Assembly (NCBI RefSeq): GCF_009870125.1
Contig: NC_046681.1
Span: forward strand, 24,140,001-24,204,000
Reading direction: 5' to 3'
Origin: Drosophila pseudoobscura
Taxonomy: Eukaryota > Arthropoda > Insecta > Diptera > Drosophilidae
Length of the DNA: 64,000 nt
The translations under genes and the position numbers were made by a program. The notes under the pieces were generated by a model. The model was not told the origin of the DNA. It saw nothing but the letters and a program-made list of their open reading frames with translations, and ran no database searches. Shown in pieces: positions 11,407 through 24,200 of the stretch (positions are counted from its first letter, which is position 1; each line of letters begins with the position of its first letter).

Positions 11407-14400
11407 CTGGTCTGCTCATAGCTGTTTATGTTGTGGGTGTTGTTTGTTGTGTTCACTGCAAAGCAAAAGCAATAAAAGGAATCCCATATGAATTCGGTTC
11501 AGGCATCAATTTTCAGTCGAATTGAATGTATTTTTCGATGATTGCATGGGGGTAGACGGGGCAATTGCTTAGGGGCTTCCATAAGAGACGGGCCCTTGCC
11601 GAAAAATAGAGATAGTTTAGATTTTAATACGTTTTAATTAACTTTAACTAGTTTCTGCATGTTTTGCTGGAGAACTATTAGCGTGTGAGTCGCCCCAAAC
11701 CCTTTTCCTGAAATTGTACGGTATGGTACTTTCAATTGGTTACACGTACGTGTATACCAGTAAAACTTAGCAATGAACGGAAACCCAAACTCATTGCATT
11801 GTGAATTGCATTGTAAATATTTTAGACTCTGGAAGTTCTAGCACACACTTCGATTGCTCTACATGTGCAGAGGCAGAAGTGAAAGTAGAAGATGTGCACG
11901 AACAGGAGACGAAAATGTGTCGCGTAGACGTTGTAGGGTTCTGAAGACGCATTCCGCATTCCTTGCGCAACGCAAAAGTGCAACCCGACTCCTGACTGTC
12001 TGTGGCATGCATGTGATGGATGTGACGGGTGGCCGTGTGTTCTGTCTGTCACGCGGTAAAGCCACCTGCTCCGAATTACTTCTCTAGGTTTCTGCCACGT
12101 GATTAAACCTGTTATTGCTGCAACAACAGGCAGCCGTGTTCCGGGCGATGGCGACTAGCTGCCTGTGGGACTGCGTTCCCTCAAACCTCAAGCCCATTTT
12201 CCGTTGATGCAAGATGTGAGTTTAACGGGTATGTTTATGTTAATTATCCACTCAATTATGCATACATATTATATCCTCCGGTTGTTGATCTTTAACGCTT
12301 TCATGCCTGTTGTAATGTCCTTCATTTTATCCTATTGTCAGGACCTTTGTAAGCCGTGTGAGTGAGCAAAGGTAAAGGTGTCCTTCTTGAGGGCATTACA
12401 AAATTGGTCAGATTCGCACAGCAACAAATAATATTTGTCCGATAAATTATCCGATAAAAACCTTTCCCTGCATGGCCTAATGGTTCAAAGGAGCTTCAAT
12501 ATTTGTGATAAGAATTCTCTCAGTACATATTGATGCTAAGTATCTGGGCACATAAAAGATAGATAGACGGACCTGTTTTCAGCAATATATCATATAGCTG
12601 CCGTTTTATGAATCGTTCGCAAAACAAGTAGCGAAAACAACTTTGCTCCTCGGAAGTAAATTCTAAGGAGACTAGACTTTCGTGGCACATTGAGTCGAAG
12701 CGGAATGCTTAAATGGCATTTGCCATATGCGGGTTTGCGTGCCATGCCCCCCTCATACGTATAACACCCTGTAGAAGCGCTTAACGTTCCAATTACGACA
12801 TTGTAATGCCTAAATGTGCGCACAAAATATGTAATCAAACACGAATGCAAACAAATTCAAAGCGAGAGCACACGGCGGAAGGCACTGGCCATTGAGTTTA
12901 AGTGAGGGATTGGAATGTAAACACTAATTATCAAATTTCTGGGCAATTAATTAGTGGGCATTTGCGTTAAATTGCCTTCTCCTTTGACGGGTCTGTTTTG
13001 AGCTTTACAAATATTCCGCATACGCCGCCGCGTGGTTTCAGCGGTATCGAATGACAGCGATTGAGGGGCATTTGTCCCTTTCCCACATGAGCGCTTTGGT
13101 TTTATGTCGAGGGAGAGAGGTCAAGCACATTGACCACATATGTACATATGTACATATACATATTTCATGTTACCTTTAATTGAAATTCCAAGGGACTTAT
13201 TAATAGTATTCCTTTAGCCTAATAGCCATTCTACTCCATATTAAATGCACAAACTCGTACTCAAATAAGAAACATTTCTGTTTGTGGTAGGACTTTAAGC
13301 AAATTCATTAGAGAAGAGCTGCAAAATAAGAGCTTAGATAGTTCGACTGCACTCGAAGTTACAACAGTTGTTGACAAAACAGCGGAGGCAAACACTTTTT
13401 ACAGCTGATTGCACATTAACCAGTGCATACATATTTCTGTTGGAGATGGCCACGGGCCAGGCATATAGGGCATTTTGGCACAAAGGCATCAAAGGCACAC
13501 CCAAAGAAAAAAAGTGCTATGAAGTGAATAGTTACAATTTATAAATTGATACCAATACCAATCTTTTCACTTACATATTGTAATGTTTATGAAAATATAT
13601 GATCACGAAGCACACACGTCCATCTCTAGCTCCTTTTAAAGTGTTTTCGCGGCACAAGCAGCTCCCTCTTATCATTCGCCATTATTATTATCATTTTCCT
13701 GATCATTACGGCACCCATCATCATCGCTATTGTGTTGACAAGACCCGCTCCCATGTACATTGGCAATTTGCCTAAGCGAAGGCGAGTGCTTCTGAGTGTG
13801 GGGCTTTAAATTTAAAGTGGTCAAGTCTGAGTGGAGACGCCTCTTCAAATTATTTTATTCTGAGTGAGGGCAGATAATGTTGATTTTGAAAATGAAGCAT
13901 TCGAATGTGGCATAATACTGTTTGCTATGGATACCAGAGAACTGCAACCGCCCTGAATTTCCATTGAAAATGGAAAATGTTTCACCAAAACTTTATTATT
14001 TGCGGTGGCTGTGTCCGTCCAGTGGTCACTGCGTCAGCTGGCCTCCCCGGAATCGGAAAATCGAACCAAAGCCAAATTTCCAAAGAGTGGATATTACATT
14101 CTGGCTTTCACAACAGTTGTTCATCAGATTAGGCGTGTAGCCAAGCGTAGTTGGTGTACATTTATAGTTAATTAAAATAGGTAAACAATTTGCAGAAAAC
14201 CCACAAATCGATAAGAAAGTCAAATCTCGGTGCCCAAGCGATTATACAAAGTGTATAGAAAATCCCGCAGATAAAGGGCTTCGATTACAGGACACCTGGT
14301 ACCTGCCACACATACTCTCGTATTGTTTATCGATTGTATTCGTTAATGTCCACAAATAAATAAATAATACAACTAATGGTAGCAGAGAAGCAACAGAAAC

Positions 14401-15012
14401 AGCAGCAGGAGCTTTCTTTACATAATGATGTGTCAAAAGCCGCACAATGGGCTGCAAATGGGAACCATAAATAATAAGTACAAATATGCCCAATCACAAT
14501 CGCATATTTGCAATCACAGTCAGTATGATTCAGCAGTAAAGGCTTTTATTTAATTTATGTTAAGAATTCAAAGTACCGTCTCTTGCACAGCCATTTTCAG
14601 TTGAAATATTCCCAGACAGAAGAAGAGAAGCCCATTCCCGCCCCTCTAGATTGAAAGCGTTTTGCACGTGTCTGACGCGTTGCCAGCCACTTACCGAGTA
14701 CACAGCCGACGTGGGTGTGGGATTAATGTACGCGCTTATAAATGATAATACCAACAGAGCTAATTGTTGACATGACATTAGCAGCAGCAGTGTGGCAGTG
14801 GCACAGGCAGTATCAGGCGCCGTGCCAGGGGAAAGCCACTGAGGTAGCCGGGTCATAAATCAAGCCATGTCAGCGCCCCGTTTTTATGGGTTGTACGAAC
14901 ACTACGAGCTCCAGCTCTGGGAGTACTTTGTTTTGGTTTAACGCCCAGCCCAGCCCAGCCCCCACTGACAGAGTGAAAAAACAATAACCTGGCAACTAGA
15001 GAACTCCATGAA
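11407..15012. other. Intergenic region, 3.6 kb, no gene recognised
   Basis: Upstream flank of the receptor kinase and downstream flank of transporter 3. The longest ATG-initiated frame (minus, 14856-14560, 98 residues, with a leucine-rich hydrophobic stretch) has no recognisable motif and may be chance. Alternating CATATGTACATATG-type sequence occurs near 13137-13165. No RNA gene was recognised. Confidence 0.5.
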
Positions 15013-15018
15013 CTTTAT
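15012..15018 (-). terminator. Candidate poly(A) signal for transporter 3
   Basis: Minus-strand AATAAAG about 70 bases beyond the transporter 3 stop codon. Confidence 0.5.
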
Positions 15019-15087
15019 TATTCGCCAAGGTCGAGGAAGGCACTAGCCTAGCTTAGTCAGAGGGTTTCCCCCCAGCTTTATGTATTC

Positions 15088-16740
15088 CTAATCATATATG
15101 GACCTGCCCTTGGTCTCCTCCACACACACCACCACATAGAAGAGACACAGAGCAGAGACAGAGGCGCTGAACCACATGGTGGCCGCCAGGCCAAAGTGGA
15201 ACATCATCAGCGGGAAGGTCTTCAGAGAGGTGAAGGCAAAGAAGCTGAGGCAGCCCAGGCAAATGCTGGTGGCCACCGCCCGGATCTTCTGCGGCAGCAG
15301 CTCCACCAGCACCACCATCGTCACCGAGACGACGCCCACATTGGCGATGAAAATGATGAGAGCCATCAGGGTGACGGGCAGCCAGGAAGCGTAGGCCGAT
15401 AGATCGACCTCCGTCTCCTCCGCATAGAAGGCGTACAGACCGAGGCCGGCGGCGCCCAGCCCACTGCCCGCACAGGACACCACCAGGAGTATCTTCCGAC
15501 CATAGCGATCCACCAGATACATGCTGGCCAGGGTGCCCACGATCTGCACGGCGCCAATGATGATCGTGTTGGTGTTGGGGTCCAGCTGGGTGTGCACCGC
15601 ATCGAAGATGTTGGACATGTAGTTGATGAAGGCGAAGGTGCCCGAGAAGATCTGGGCTATCATCAGCATCAGGCCCGTGGCAATGGCCTTCAAGGCGCGC
15701 TTATTGCCTGCGAGCAGGAACCGAGGAGGGATGAGAAGCCAAATTAATCAGCCACTCACCGGGGAAAAACAATTATTTACGTTTAAACTTACAGAAATCA
15801 GACACGGTGAGGCCCACGGAGCCGGCGTCCTTGCTCCGCTGCTGGATGGCCAGGCGCATTTCGTCAAACTGCTTCTGGTAATCGCGCTCCTGTTGCTTCG
15901 TCACCTGCGGACCATCGCAATGGCGGTAGAACTTCAGGGCGCGTTGGGCCTCCTCCTCGCGTGACCAGACGAGCAGCTGCTGCGGTGTCTCCGGGAAGCG
16001 AGTGGCCAGGAACAAATAGAGCACGGGCAGGCCCACAACGGCACAGGGAATGACGTGATAGGGGATGTGGGAGGCGACAATAAAGCCCACCATAATGCCC
16101 GTATTCATGGTCAGGGTGAAAAACGAGCAGAGCCGCCCACGAATGCTGTCAGAGGAACAGAACGAACCGATGAACAACAATTCCACTTGATGGATGAATC
16201 GATACGGAGCCTGGACAGAACAGATACTTTGTCTGTCATCTCCTCTCTGTGCTCTACATCGAAGTGTGGCTCCGATGACGGGGACTCACCTGTTGTCGGC
16301 TATTTCGCCAATGAATATGGGCAGCACCACGAACATCCCACCGCCGGTTAGACCCGCGCACACACGCGCCACATACAGCCACTCGATGCTCTGGGCGAAG
16401 TAGAACAAGAACCATATGCACTGTGACAAGGGAGAGACATGACATTGACACCTTAAGTTGTCTCTTAATGGGTTAGGGTTATCGAATCGCCAAAAGGAAA
16501 CACGCACCGTGTTGGGCAGGGCCAAAGCATAGAGCGACACCTTGCGCCCGAAGCGATTCATCAGGTACGAGAAGGAAAAGTTCCCGCTAATGCCTCCCAG
16601 GCTGATGGCAGCTCCCAGCCATGAGGCCTGGCCCACGTCGATAAAGAAGTCCAGGGGCGTATCCTTCTCGGAGAGCAGCTGTGGCAGCATTGGTGACAGC
16701 CAGCCCAGGGCAATGCCATGGCAGAAGGTTATCAGCGTGG
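15088..16740 (-). CDS. Sugar transporter 3 (MFS), first coding exon not resolved
   Basis: Third sugar porter. Five minus-strand exons are clear: 16740-16508, 16420-16290, 16145-15793, 15707-15088, with an initial exon missing. The first resolved exon opens with TLITFCHGIALGWLSPMLP and again measures 233 nt. Helices 4 to 6 carry RVCAGLTGGGMFVVLPIFI and the motif GEIADNSIRGRL. The last exon has the helix 7 region (IAQIFSGTFAFINYMSNIF), DRYGRK between helices 8 and 9, and the end signature VEETKGRSIYD. Frame arithmetic shows the missing first exon must contribute 3n+1 bases. An ATG at 16999 on the minus strand opens a short reading frame (MESFADSVVNSKGF...) that could be part of it, but I could not find a fitting donor. 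The substrate is unknown. (Counted from the sequence: four listed exons plus the unresolved one.). Confidence 0.85.
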
Positions 16741-17947
16741 CTACAAGTAGATCAACAAATTACATCATCCGGATAATGCTCTCCTCCATATGAGTGAAAG
16801 GCCCCTCCCAACCCCCCTTCGAGGGGGGGAGCGGATTCCTAAGTCAACAGCTCAAGTAGCTCATTTGCATAGGCACAAAATTGAATTTTGACCCGTCAAA
16901 CTTTGTTGCGTTGGGGCTTTGTACGACTCATATCCTGTTCGGGGGCCGTCAGTGGGGGGAAGCCCTTTGAGTTGACGACGCTATCCGCAAACGATTCCAT
17001 GCTGTGCAAAGGCTTCATTAAATCCTTCACTTCTACTCAAAGTTTAGGGAAATTGAACATTCCATATCCAGGTCTGGTCTCTGAACTCTCACAAAACTTT
17101 CCATTCTTTAGGTGTTTCCGTAAATCTTTCCTCTTATCACTCATCGCAAAACACACACATACCACTCAATGTGACAAGCAGCTGGCGACGAAACTGCCTC
17201 TCGAAAATGCCCGTTTGGAATATGTTGAAAAACATCTTTGTTGCCTCTTGAGATTCCAACAGATTTTTGTATAGTTGTATAGCCTAGCTTCTAGTATTTT
17301 TTCTAACTATTCTACAGGTTGTCCTTTGTTGTCTCGGGATATCACAGTTTGGTTTCCACACTACGTCAGACCGACGTCTGCTAAGTTACTTTTTGAAACT
17401 CTTTCGGGAAAATCTTAAACTCTGGTATCCTTTTTCCATGCTCTATACTGTCGCGTCTTGATTCGGTGGTAGTTCCAAAATGACTTGTGAAATAGCTTCC
17501 GACCCTCCATTTATACAGCCTCTGGCACGGGTATCGCTGCCAGCCCGCTATATCTCTTCTGGTATCTAAATCTGTTGGTAAACATTTACAAGTACGAAAT
17601 ATTTCATCTAAAACAGCAACGTCTTACGTAGATGCTTCTTGGCTTGTGAGCACTTCCATCAAAAAGCGATTGTCTGGGTGGGCGGTGCCACAAAGCTGTT
17701 TCGGCTTTTATTGTATGATATGCACATATCACTACTCCACCAGTACGAGTGTGTTAAGTTCCTGGGGCTACTATCTAAAGTTCGTGAATCATTTGACAGC
17801 GGAACTGACGCTGTTAGAGAAAACTTCGTGTGTGTGGAGTGGGTGCCTTTCAACTGTGACGTTGATACATGGCAAAAGTCTCTCTCTGTTTCTGTTGCTA
17901 GCACACCCTGACCTAGGTCAATCTATACTAGAATGTTGTACTTGTAC

Positions 17948-17982
17948 TAGTAGTAATAGTAGTAGTAGTAGTAGTAGTAGTA
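17948..17982. repeat. (TAG)n microsatellite
   Basis: About eleven nearly perfect TAG triplets with one TAA interruption. Confidence 0.85.
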
Positions 17983-18667
17983 TCTGCGCAGTATGGTAAA
18001 GTTATAAAGTAAAGTAACTACGCGGCACATGGCAAGTGGAATAGAGTAACACTGTTATGAGTTTCAAGCACATACGGTTAGGGTGACACTGTTATGACAC
18101 AGGGTGACGTGACAAAAACAAACACTGAAAAGAGCTTTTAGTAGGTTTACTTACTCCCGATTTGTTTGCCACTCATGGGGCGTATGGGGGGTGGTCTTTA
18201 AGTTTAGTTTGCGATAGGAAACATTTCTAGTAGCTTTCGTTTCGATAGATAAAAAGCCAATGGCTGGTGGCTTAGCGCACATAATTTATTACACAAATGA
18301 CACATTCGAAGCCCAAGCTCTGGGCCAGTGTACACACCCACTGCAAAGTTAACTTCCACACAAACAATAGGGCCCCCATCGCCAGCCCCCACTTAACACC
18401 CTTAAAAAAACCACACAAAATCGGCAATGACTTGTCTTATGTCCAGCAGAATCGATTTTTTCACTAGATAATTGAATATATCATGTACTAGGGTGCATAA
18501 AATTGACAGCCTTCAATGACGTCGTTTAAAAGTAATTATTTTCCATGATATCCAGACGGTTACCCGCTTTTTAACTGCGCTTGTCACATTGCCAATAAGG
18601 TGACGCACTTCATCAGCTGCCTGTGACAAGCCGCACCCCTCCCCAGCCCCCACCACAGATAATGTAT

Positions 18668-18686
18668 GGGGGTGGGGGTGTGGGGG
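18668..18686 (+). other. G-run tract, possible G-quadruplex
   Basis: Three runs of five G separated by single or double bases on the plus strand, close to an upstream C-rich stretch. It fits a quadruplex only if one run supplies two tetrad columns, or a further G is recruited. Confidence 0.35.
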
Positions 18687-19345
18687 TGAAGCATAAAACC
18701 GAATAAAGTTCGTTTAAAAGTCGTGTGATAAGTCCAAAGAACATTGCAATCAATAAAACTGCTGAGGAAGTTGAGAGAGCACAGACTTTTCAGATATTAT
18801 ACGCATTAAATACAGCTTATTGATAGCTTCGAATGGGGGCCGGCTGTGTGCTGTGCTGTGGCCCGAGGATTGCCGATGTCTGGCTGGGCTGACAGCCTAA
18901 GCTGTGTCGGGGGACCGCAGACCCAGACCAAGACGATGGATAGTCATAAATTAAATGCTTGTGTTTTAATCAATTGATAATTTTCCATACGTTTTGCCCT
19001 GCAGGTACGCGGTTGTCAGCCAGCAAACAAAAGTAAAATCACCAAATATAATCATAAATAGAATACTTTGGAAGCAGTGCTGTTCTGACCCTGAAATACC
19101 CTTTATTCTATTTAAAAAGGGCAATTATCATAAGATCTAGACCAAGCTGAAATAAAGTTAAATGGATATCCTGCCTTTGTTTAATTCTAACATACCCTTG
19201 TCTAAAATATTAACCAGGTATCAAAGCAAAAAAAAAAGACATACCGCTACCAAGAGCAACGACTTTAAGCCCTTATCGCGGGCTGTCCTGTGAGGGGCCC
19301 CAATACATATGAGTACTCAATGCCGCCAACTTATTTGATATTTGA

Positions 19346-19370
19346 TACGAATACGAGTACGAGTACGAGT
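19346..19370. repeat. TACGAG hexanucleotide microsatellite
   Basis: About four TACGAG/TACGAA units. The same motif family recurs at 24095-24122 and 41389-41411. Confidence 0.75.
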
Positions 19371-20359
19371 CTGTATAGAACTTTATTTCTTTTTGTCGGG
19401 GTTTTTTTTCGATCCGATTCGATACGATTTTTGGCCGCGTCACTTTCAGCACTTCTCTAATCGGAATACATCGTTATCGCGCCAGCACTCGATTTATTGA
19501 TAAGTTCAATTTGTTTTCCATTTTACGCCAACTTGAACAAATTGTTTTGGTTTTGGGTTTTGGTTTGCTGTTTCTGTTTCAATGTGAAAACGAACACACA
19601 ACCCAACCTTTCCTGGTCGTCGAATGGAAAACATTATGGCTGTGGGGGCCCGAATGTGAATGTGAAATGCTGCTTCGATCATGTGAAAGTGATAAATTTA
19701 GCATTTATTGATGGTAGATATATATGTATGATGTTATATAAAGAAATTACTATTTCTGGCCCTCCATTGTTTAGTATTTTATTTCGGTGTAGACTTTCGA
19801 TGATAAGAGACTTGACCAATAAACCAAACAGCTCGAAGTGCTCGAGCTGAACTTTACACCAGCGATGAATCGCCCAGAGTACTATGAGCTATAGACGAAA
19901 AATACAAAAATACACATCTGGGGTAAATTCCGCTGAATCGCAGTAGTATACCAATAAAGTCCTATGGGGGCACACACTTTGGAGTGTTCAATGTACAGGT
20001 CAGTGCCAAGTTTATTCTGAATAAAAGGCTTGCATTCACAGACAAAACGAGGGGGAACGTTGTGAGTTGCTGCGGACACCGCAACTCTATTCTCAGAGAC
20101 TATTAAGGCTAGAGTGACCATATTTGGTATCCGCACTTCTGTTAGATCTCGTATACCTCGTATCTCGTAAAACGTATACCTCAAAATTTCACTTCTTGAG
20201 GCGTTTTATATTCAAAAACAATATATTCTTGTACTTCACAGAGTACCCTGTACAAAAAGGGCAAGTTCTTCGAACTAGGTGCTACCAGAAACCAGCAACG
20301 AAGTTCAGCACAAAAACAGCTAAAAATGTAGTTTACTGCTGAAGATTAAAGACTATTCG

Positions 20360-21213
20360 TTAGGTTGAATACTGCTGCTGCAGGCCGTCCGCCGATTCCC
20401 TCCACTTTCCATTTTCTGCCTCTGGATCTGGACTGCTTTCAATAGTCTCTACGGTTTCCTTTTTTTTAAGAGATTGAGAGAATGATTTGTCGCATCACAG
20501 CCTACTTTCCCTTTCAGTCATTGATCGATCTACTAATGGCCGAAACGTTGGTTAAGTTATGTCGAAAATTATGGCATATATTGTCTCACCTTTGGTTCTA
20601 CTTTGGGAGCCTTGAACATGGCACTCAACTCTCGCGGATCATTGATAAGAAAGTGTTTGCTGAGCTCTTGCAGGGTCTCCGCCTTGTGGGCACATTTCGC
20701 CAATCTATCCCGATCTTTCTTGCTCAAAATGTTTTTTTTATCTTTACTTTCCAGCGTTTTGAAAATAGTATGCAAATCCATAAATACATCGCCTATATCC
20801 TTACTCATGTCGTGCATATGCAGCTTACACGACTCTAGTTCGGTTCTCATTGCCTGTAGCCTCTCGGCGAGGATATTCGTGCTCTGCAGCTGTGACATGA
20901 CCTTTGGAATAATGAAGCTCATCCTGAGTTCATCCTGATTTGTGGCATCGGATTGCGTGATTGATTGAAGTTCCTCTAAGCTTTGGATCACAAGTTTCTC
21001 GATTTGTGGATCCAAATTTTTTAATTCCTTATCGGTGGTACTTTTGGTAGTTATTTCATGTAAAGATTCGATTTGAGTTAATCCAAATATTGACTTTGGT
21101 TCGTTTAAGGTTTCTGGTAAAGTTTCTTCTATAGTTTTTGGCAAATTTTTGTCTATGTTTTCTGGCAATTTTTCGTTTATTTCTATTGGCAAATTTTGAT
21201 TAAATTTCGACAT
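20360..21213 (-). CDS. Coiled-coil protein of unknown function, two exons
   Basis: Not recognised. ATG at 21213, exon 1 21213-20590 ends at a GTGAGA donor in phase 0. Exon 2 20458-20360 is open for exactly 33 codons (ETVETIESSPDPEAENGKWR... to a TAA), which supports the join. Product 240 residues. The N-terminus has about four short repeats of the form LP.xI.xxLP (residues 8-45, for example NLPKTIEETLPETLNE). The rest is largely charged helix with heptad character, including QSTNILAERLQAMRTELES and a lysine-rich segment LESKDKKNILSKKDRDRL. It has no signal peptide or membrane segment, so it is likely intracellular. The acceptor of exon 2 follows an A-run and is weak; an unspliced reading adds only VRQYMP. 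Confidence 0.65.
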
Positions 21214-24200
21214 ATTGAAAACAAGTATGAAAAAGAAAAAGTAACTATTCCAAGTCGAATAAGTAAATTAAAATTTTCCAGCCTGCTGCTGCGATGAAAA
21301 ACTTGAAATTATTTGTAATGCTTTAAGGGGATTCCCCCGTCTGCTTGACGTCGGACGCTGCGTAGCCACTGCACTGCTTTTGACTATAGAAATTATGCGA
21401 TCTGATCCAGATTCCGCAACCGGATAGATATGGTCACTCTCTATGATTGTGCGTTTTTAGTTTTCTCGAATCTGCAATATTGTAGATGCAACAGATTTTC
21501 ATCCTTTGTGGGGCGGGGCAAATAATCTCCAATAATCAATTAATTTAGTAAATATTTATACTCTACTTATAACGGCTTTTTAATGCTAATTAAAGCTGCA
21601 AGTATTTGATAATAATTCGATCAAATGTGTTTCCGTTTAAGAGTTCTTCCGCATTGAAAGGATTTTTCAGATTTTTTTTCTCCAATACTTCGAGTATTTG
21701 TGTTGATTGCCGCACTCTGATGTCAGCCGGCAGTTTACATCGAATGTCATTTACGTTGATTTAATATCATTTAACCCTTCTGGCAGCCATGGATAATTTA
21801 TCCATAAAATCTGTTAAATGCCTGAAATTGATACCGCTATCGAGAGGCATGAGATTTATTTTTACATTTTTTTTGGCATCGCTTTTTTGGTCAACAATTG
21901 CACGCAAAATCTGGAAAATATTCTCGTCAAATCGTTAAACCGTTTGATTTTCGATGTCCATGTGTTAATAGTGGGGTTTTTTTTCTTGGTGTTCGCGTAT
22001 CCATGTGTGTGATTGTCCCTGAGTTTTTTTTTTGATTTGCTCGTATGCGGTTGACTTTTAAAGCTTTTCCAATTTCTGTGGCCCGAGTCCGCGCCCGCGG
22101 CCGAGCAGTGACTATTCGTGAAATAATTGATGAGATACGAGAACCACGACTACTGCCGCCCCTCTGCCACCATACTGGCAGTTTGCGCCAGTATATAGAA
22201 CCATTTAGCTGTATTTGTTAGATAGTAAATAAAAACTACAATAAAAAGAAAGCAATATAAACGGAAAAAAGACAAAGAGAACCCAAACTATGACGTCTAG
22301 CAAACATCTGTGCGAATTTGGAGCTTGGTTTGGCAGACATTTCATGGGAAGTGTTCCACAAACGGAAAAAATGATGCCAAAAATGGGAATGGAATTGAAG
22401 CATCGGGAAAATGTAAAGGGGTAACGAAGTGGAAGCTACAGAAAGATGAAATCAATCAGAGGAATTCATTTGTAGAGCGATGTGTAGATTGGTGCGAAAT
22501 TCTAATTTAAAGTCTTTTTGTGTTTTGGTAACCGGTTAGGAACTTGTATAAACTCAGGGACTTGGGGACTGCATTCTCTTTCCACAAATATTTAATGAAT
22601 CTAACGAGGACAATATTTATACTGTTGTGCATTTACAATACAGCGTCCACTTTGTGTCTGCCCAAACCACAGGATTTTGTGCGGGTGCTCAACTTTTAGC
22701 CACACAGAAATCAAAATTAATTGCACGACTAGCTCCCGCTTTTCGGGGGACAATGAGTGTCCTAGTATGTTGGGGTATGCAAGTAATTAAGCAAAAATAA
22801 TTAAAACAGAACTTTTGGCAGTTCTTTGAGAGCGTTGCTGCGATTCTGTCCATGTTTTCTGGCCATTTGTTTGGGTCGCTCGGAGGCAATTATATATCAA
22901 TTGTGGCGCGTTTCTAAGTTGATTAAACGCTGCTACTTAATCATGTGCTGACTATACGAGTAGTAACATATATATTGCTATTCTTATTTCTGGCTGCCTT
23001 TGTTGACCATGCTCTCAACAATAAATAACATGCTTTTGAGCTGTAATAAAACCAAGTGTCCCGAGAGGTGGGAGAGGCGAGTCGGTGGGGGCGAGGGCAC
23101 ACGACGAGAGAGTGCGATAATTTTTAGTTCGATAATTAGCGGAGTAACTAAACTGACAAAATGCTATGTACTATATATGTATATGCGGGAGGTGGGTGTT
23201 TGCGTGTAGTATATAGGAACACAATCGCACACGAACAAACACTCAATACTATTGAACAACTGGCGACACATTGCTTATCACCGCTGCCGAATAGGAAAAA
23301 AATGTGAACAAAAAATATAACCATAACCATAACCGTAACTGTAGCGATCAAAGCCCAATCTAATAAAAAAATTGAAATTTCCCAGGCCCAAAAACGAAAG
23401 TGAAAGGGGAATGTATGAGGGCGATGTCTCATCAGTTCTTGGGGAACGGCTGGGCTGGGCTGGGCAACCTGAACTTGAATCAGTCGCATCTACCATCGTC
23501 GCCCATCTAGATTGATCAGTGATCAGTGTCAAATGGGCATATCAATTGCGCAGTGCGTGGCTCCAATTGAAGCGATCATCAATCAGAGCAGTAATTCACT
23601 CAACGATAAAAAATAATGCACCGAACATGAGAAATTATTTGGGAATTCCGAGAAATTCCAGAGCATTTACCTTACTCACGAGAGTATTTCTTCAACTCGA
23701 GTCTGCTATCTAATCAGGCAGTGCATATTGGGAGGGACGGGACACATGGCTGCCATGGCAGTTGTAGTACGGTACGTACTACTGCTATAAGATTGTCAGA
23801 TCAGACCGTAGCTCATCTTTGGACTTACCATCTGGCTTTCCATTCTGCTGCCGATGGATGATGGATGATGGACCCACTTAGCTCTATGAAATCCACTATT
23901 AATTGTTGACTTTTCCCGATGATGGTGATGGTTGAAAGCTTTCAAGGTTTTGTTTGCGTTGATCCAACACTTACGTATGGATATGCTATTTGTTTCGTTT
24001 CTTTTCAATTGTAAACAATTCGCACATCGAATTTTTATTAATCACAAACACACACAAATACTGAAGCTATTTTTAAAGTGAGGGAAATACTCAGTACTCG
24101 CACTCGCACTCGCATTCGTACTGGTAGTTTCCGCTGTACAAAGCAATTATTATCTAATAATTACGATTTATTTAAATTTCCGTTTGACGGTTTACACATT

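Larger units (their letters stand above)
16741..20359. other. Intergenic region, 3.6 kb
   Basis: Should contain the first exon and promoter of transporter 3. Otherwise I see microsatellites (TAG repeats 17948-17982, TACGAG repeats 19346-19370) and a G-run tract (18668-18686). No convincing coding exon or RNA gene was found. Confidence 0.5.

Noticed and set aside
14560-14856. 98-codon minus-strand ORF with a hydrophobic stretch
   Set aside because: ATG-initiated, but compositionally driven by CAG/CTG-type repeats, with no motif and no supporting structure. Left as intergenic.
19497-19850. 117-codon plus-strand ORF with hydrophobic, Cys-rich start
   Set aside because: Begins at TTG with no ATG early in the frame, and has no splice context or motif.
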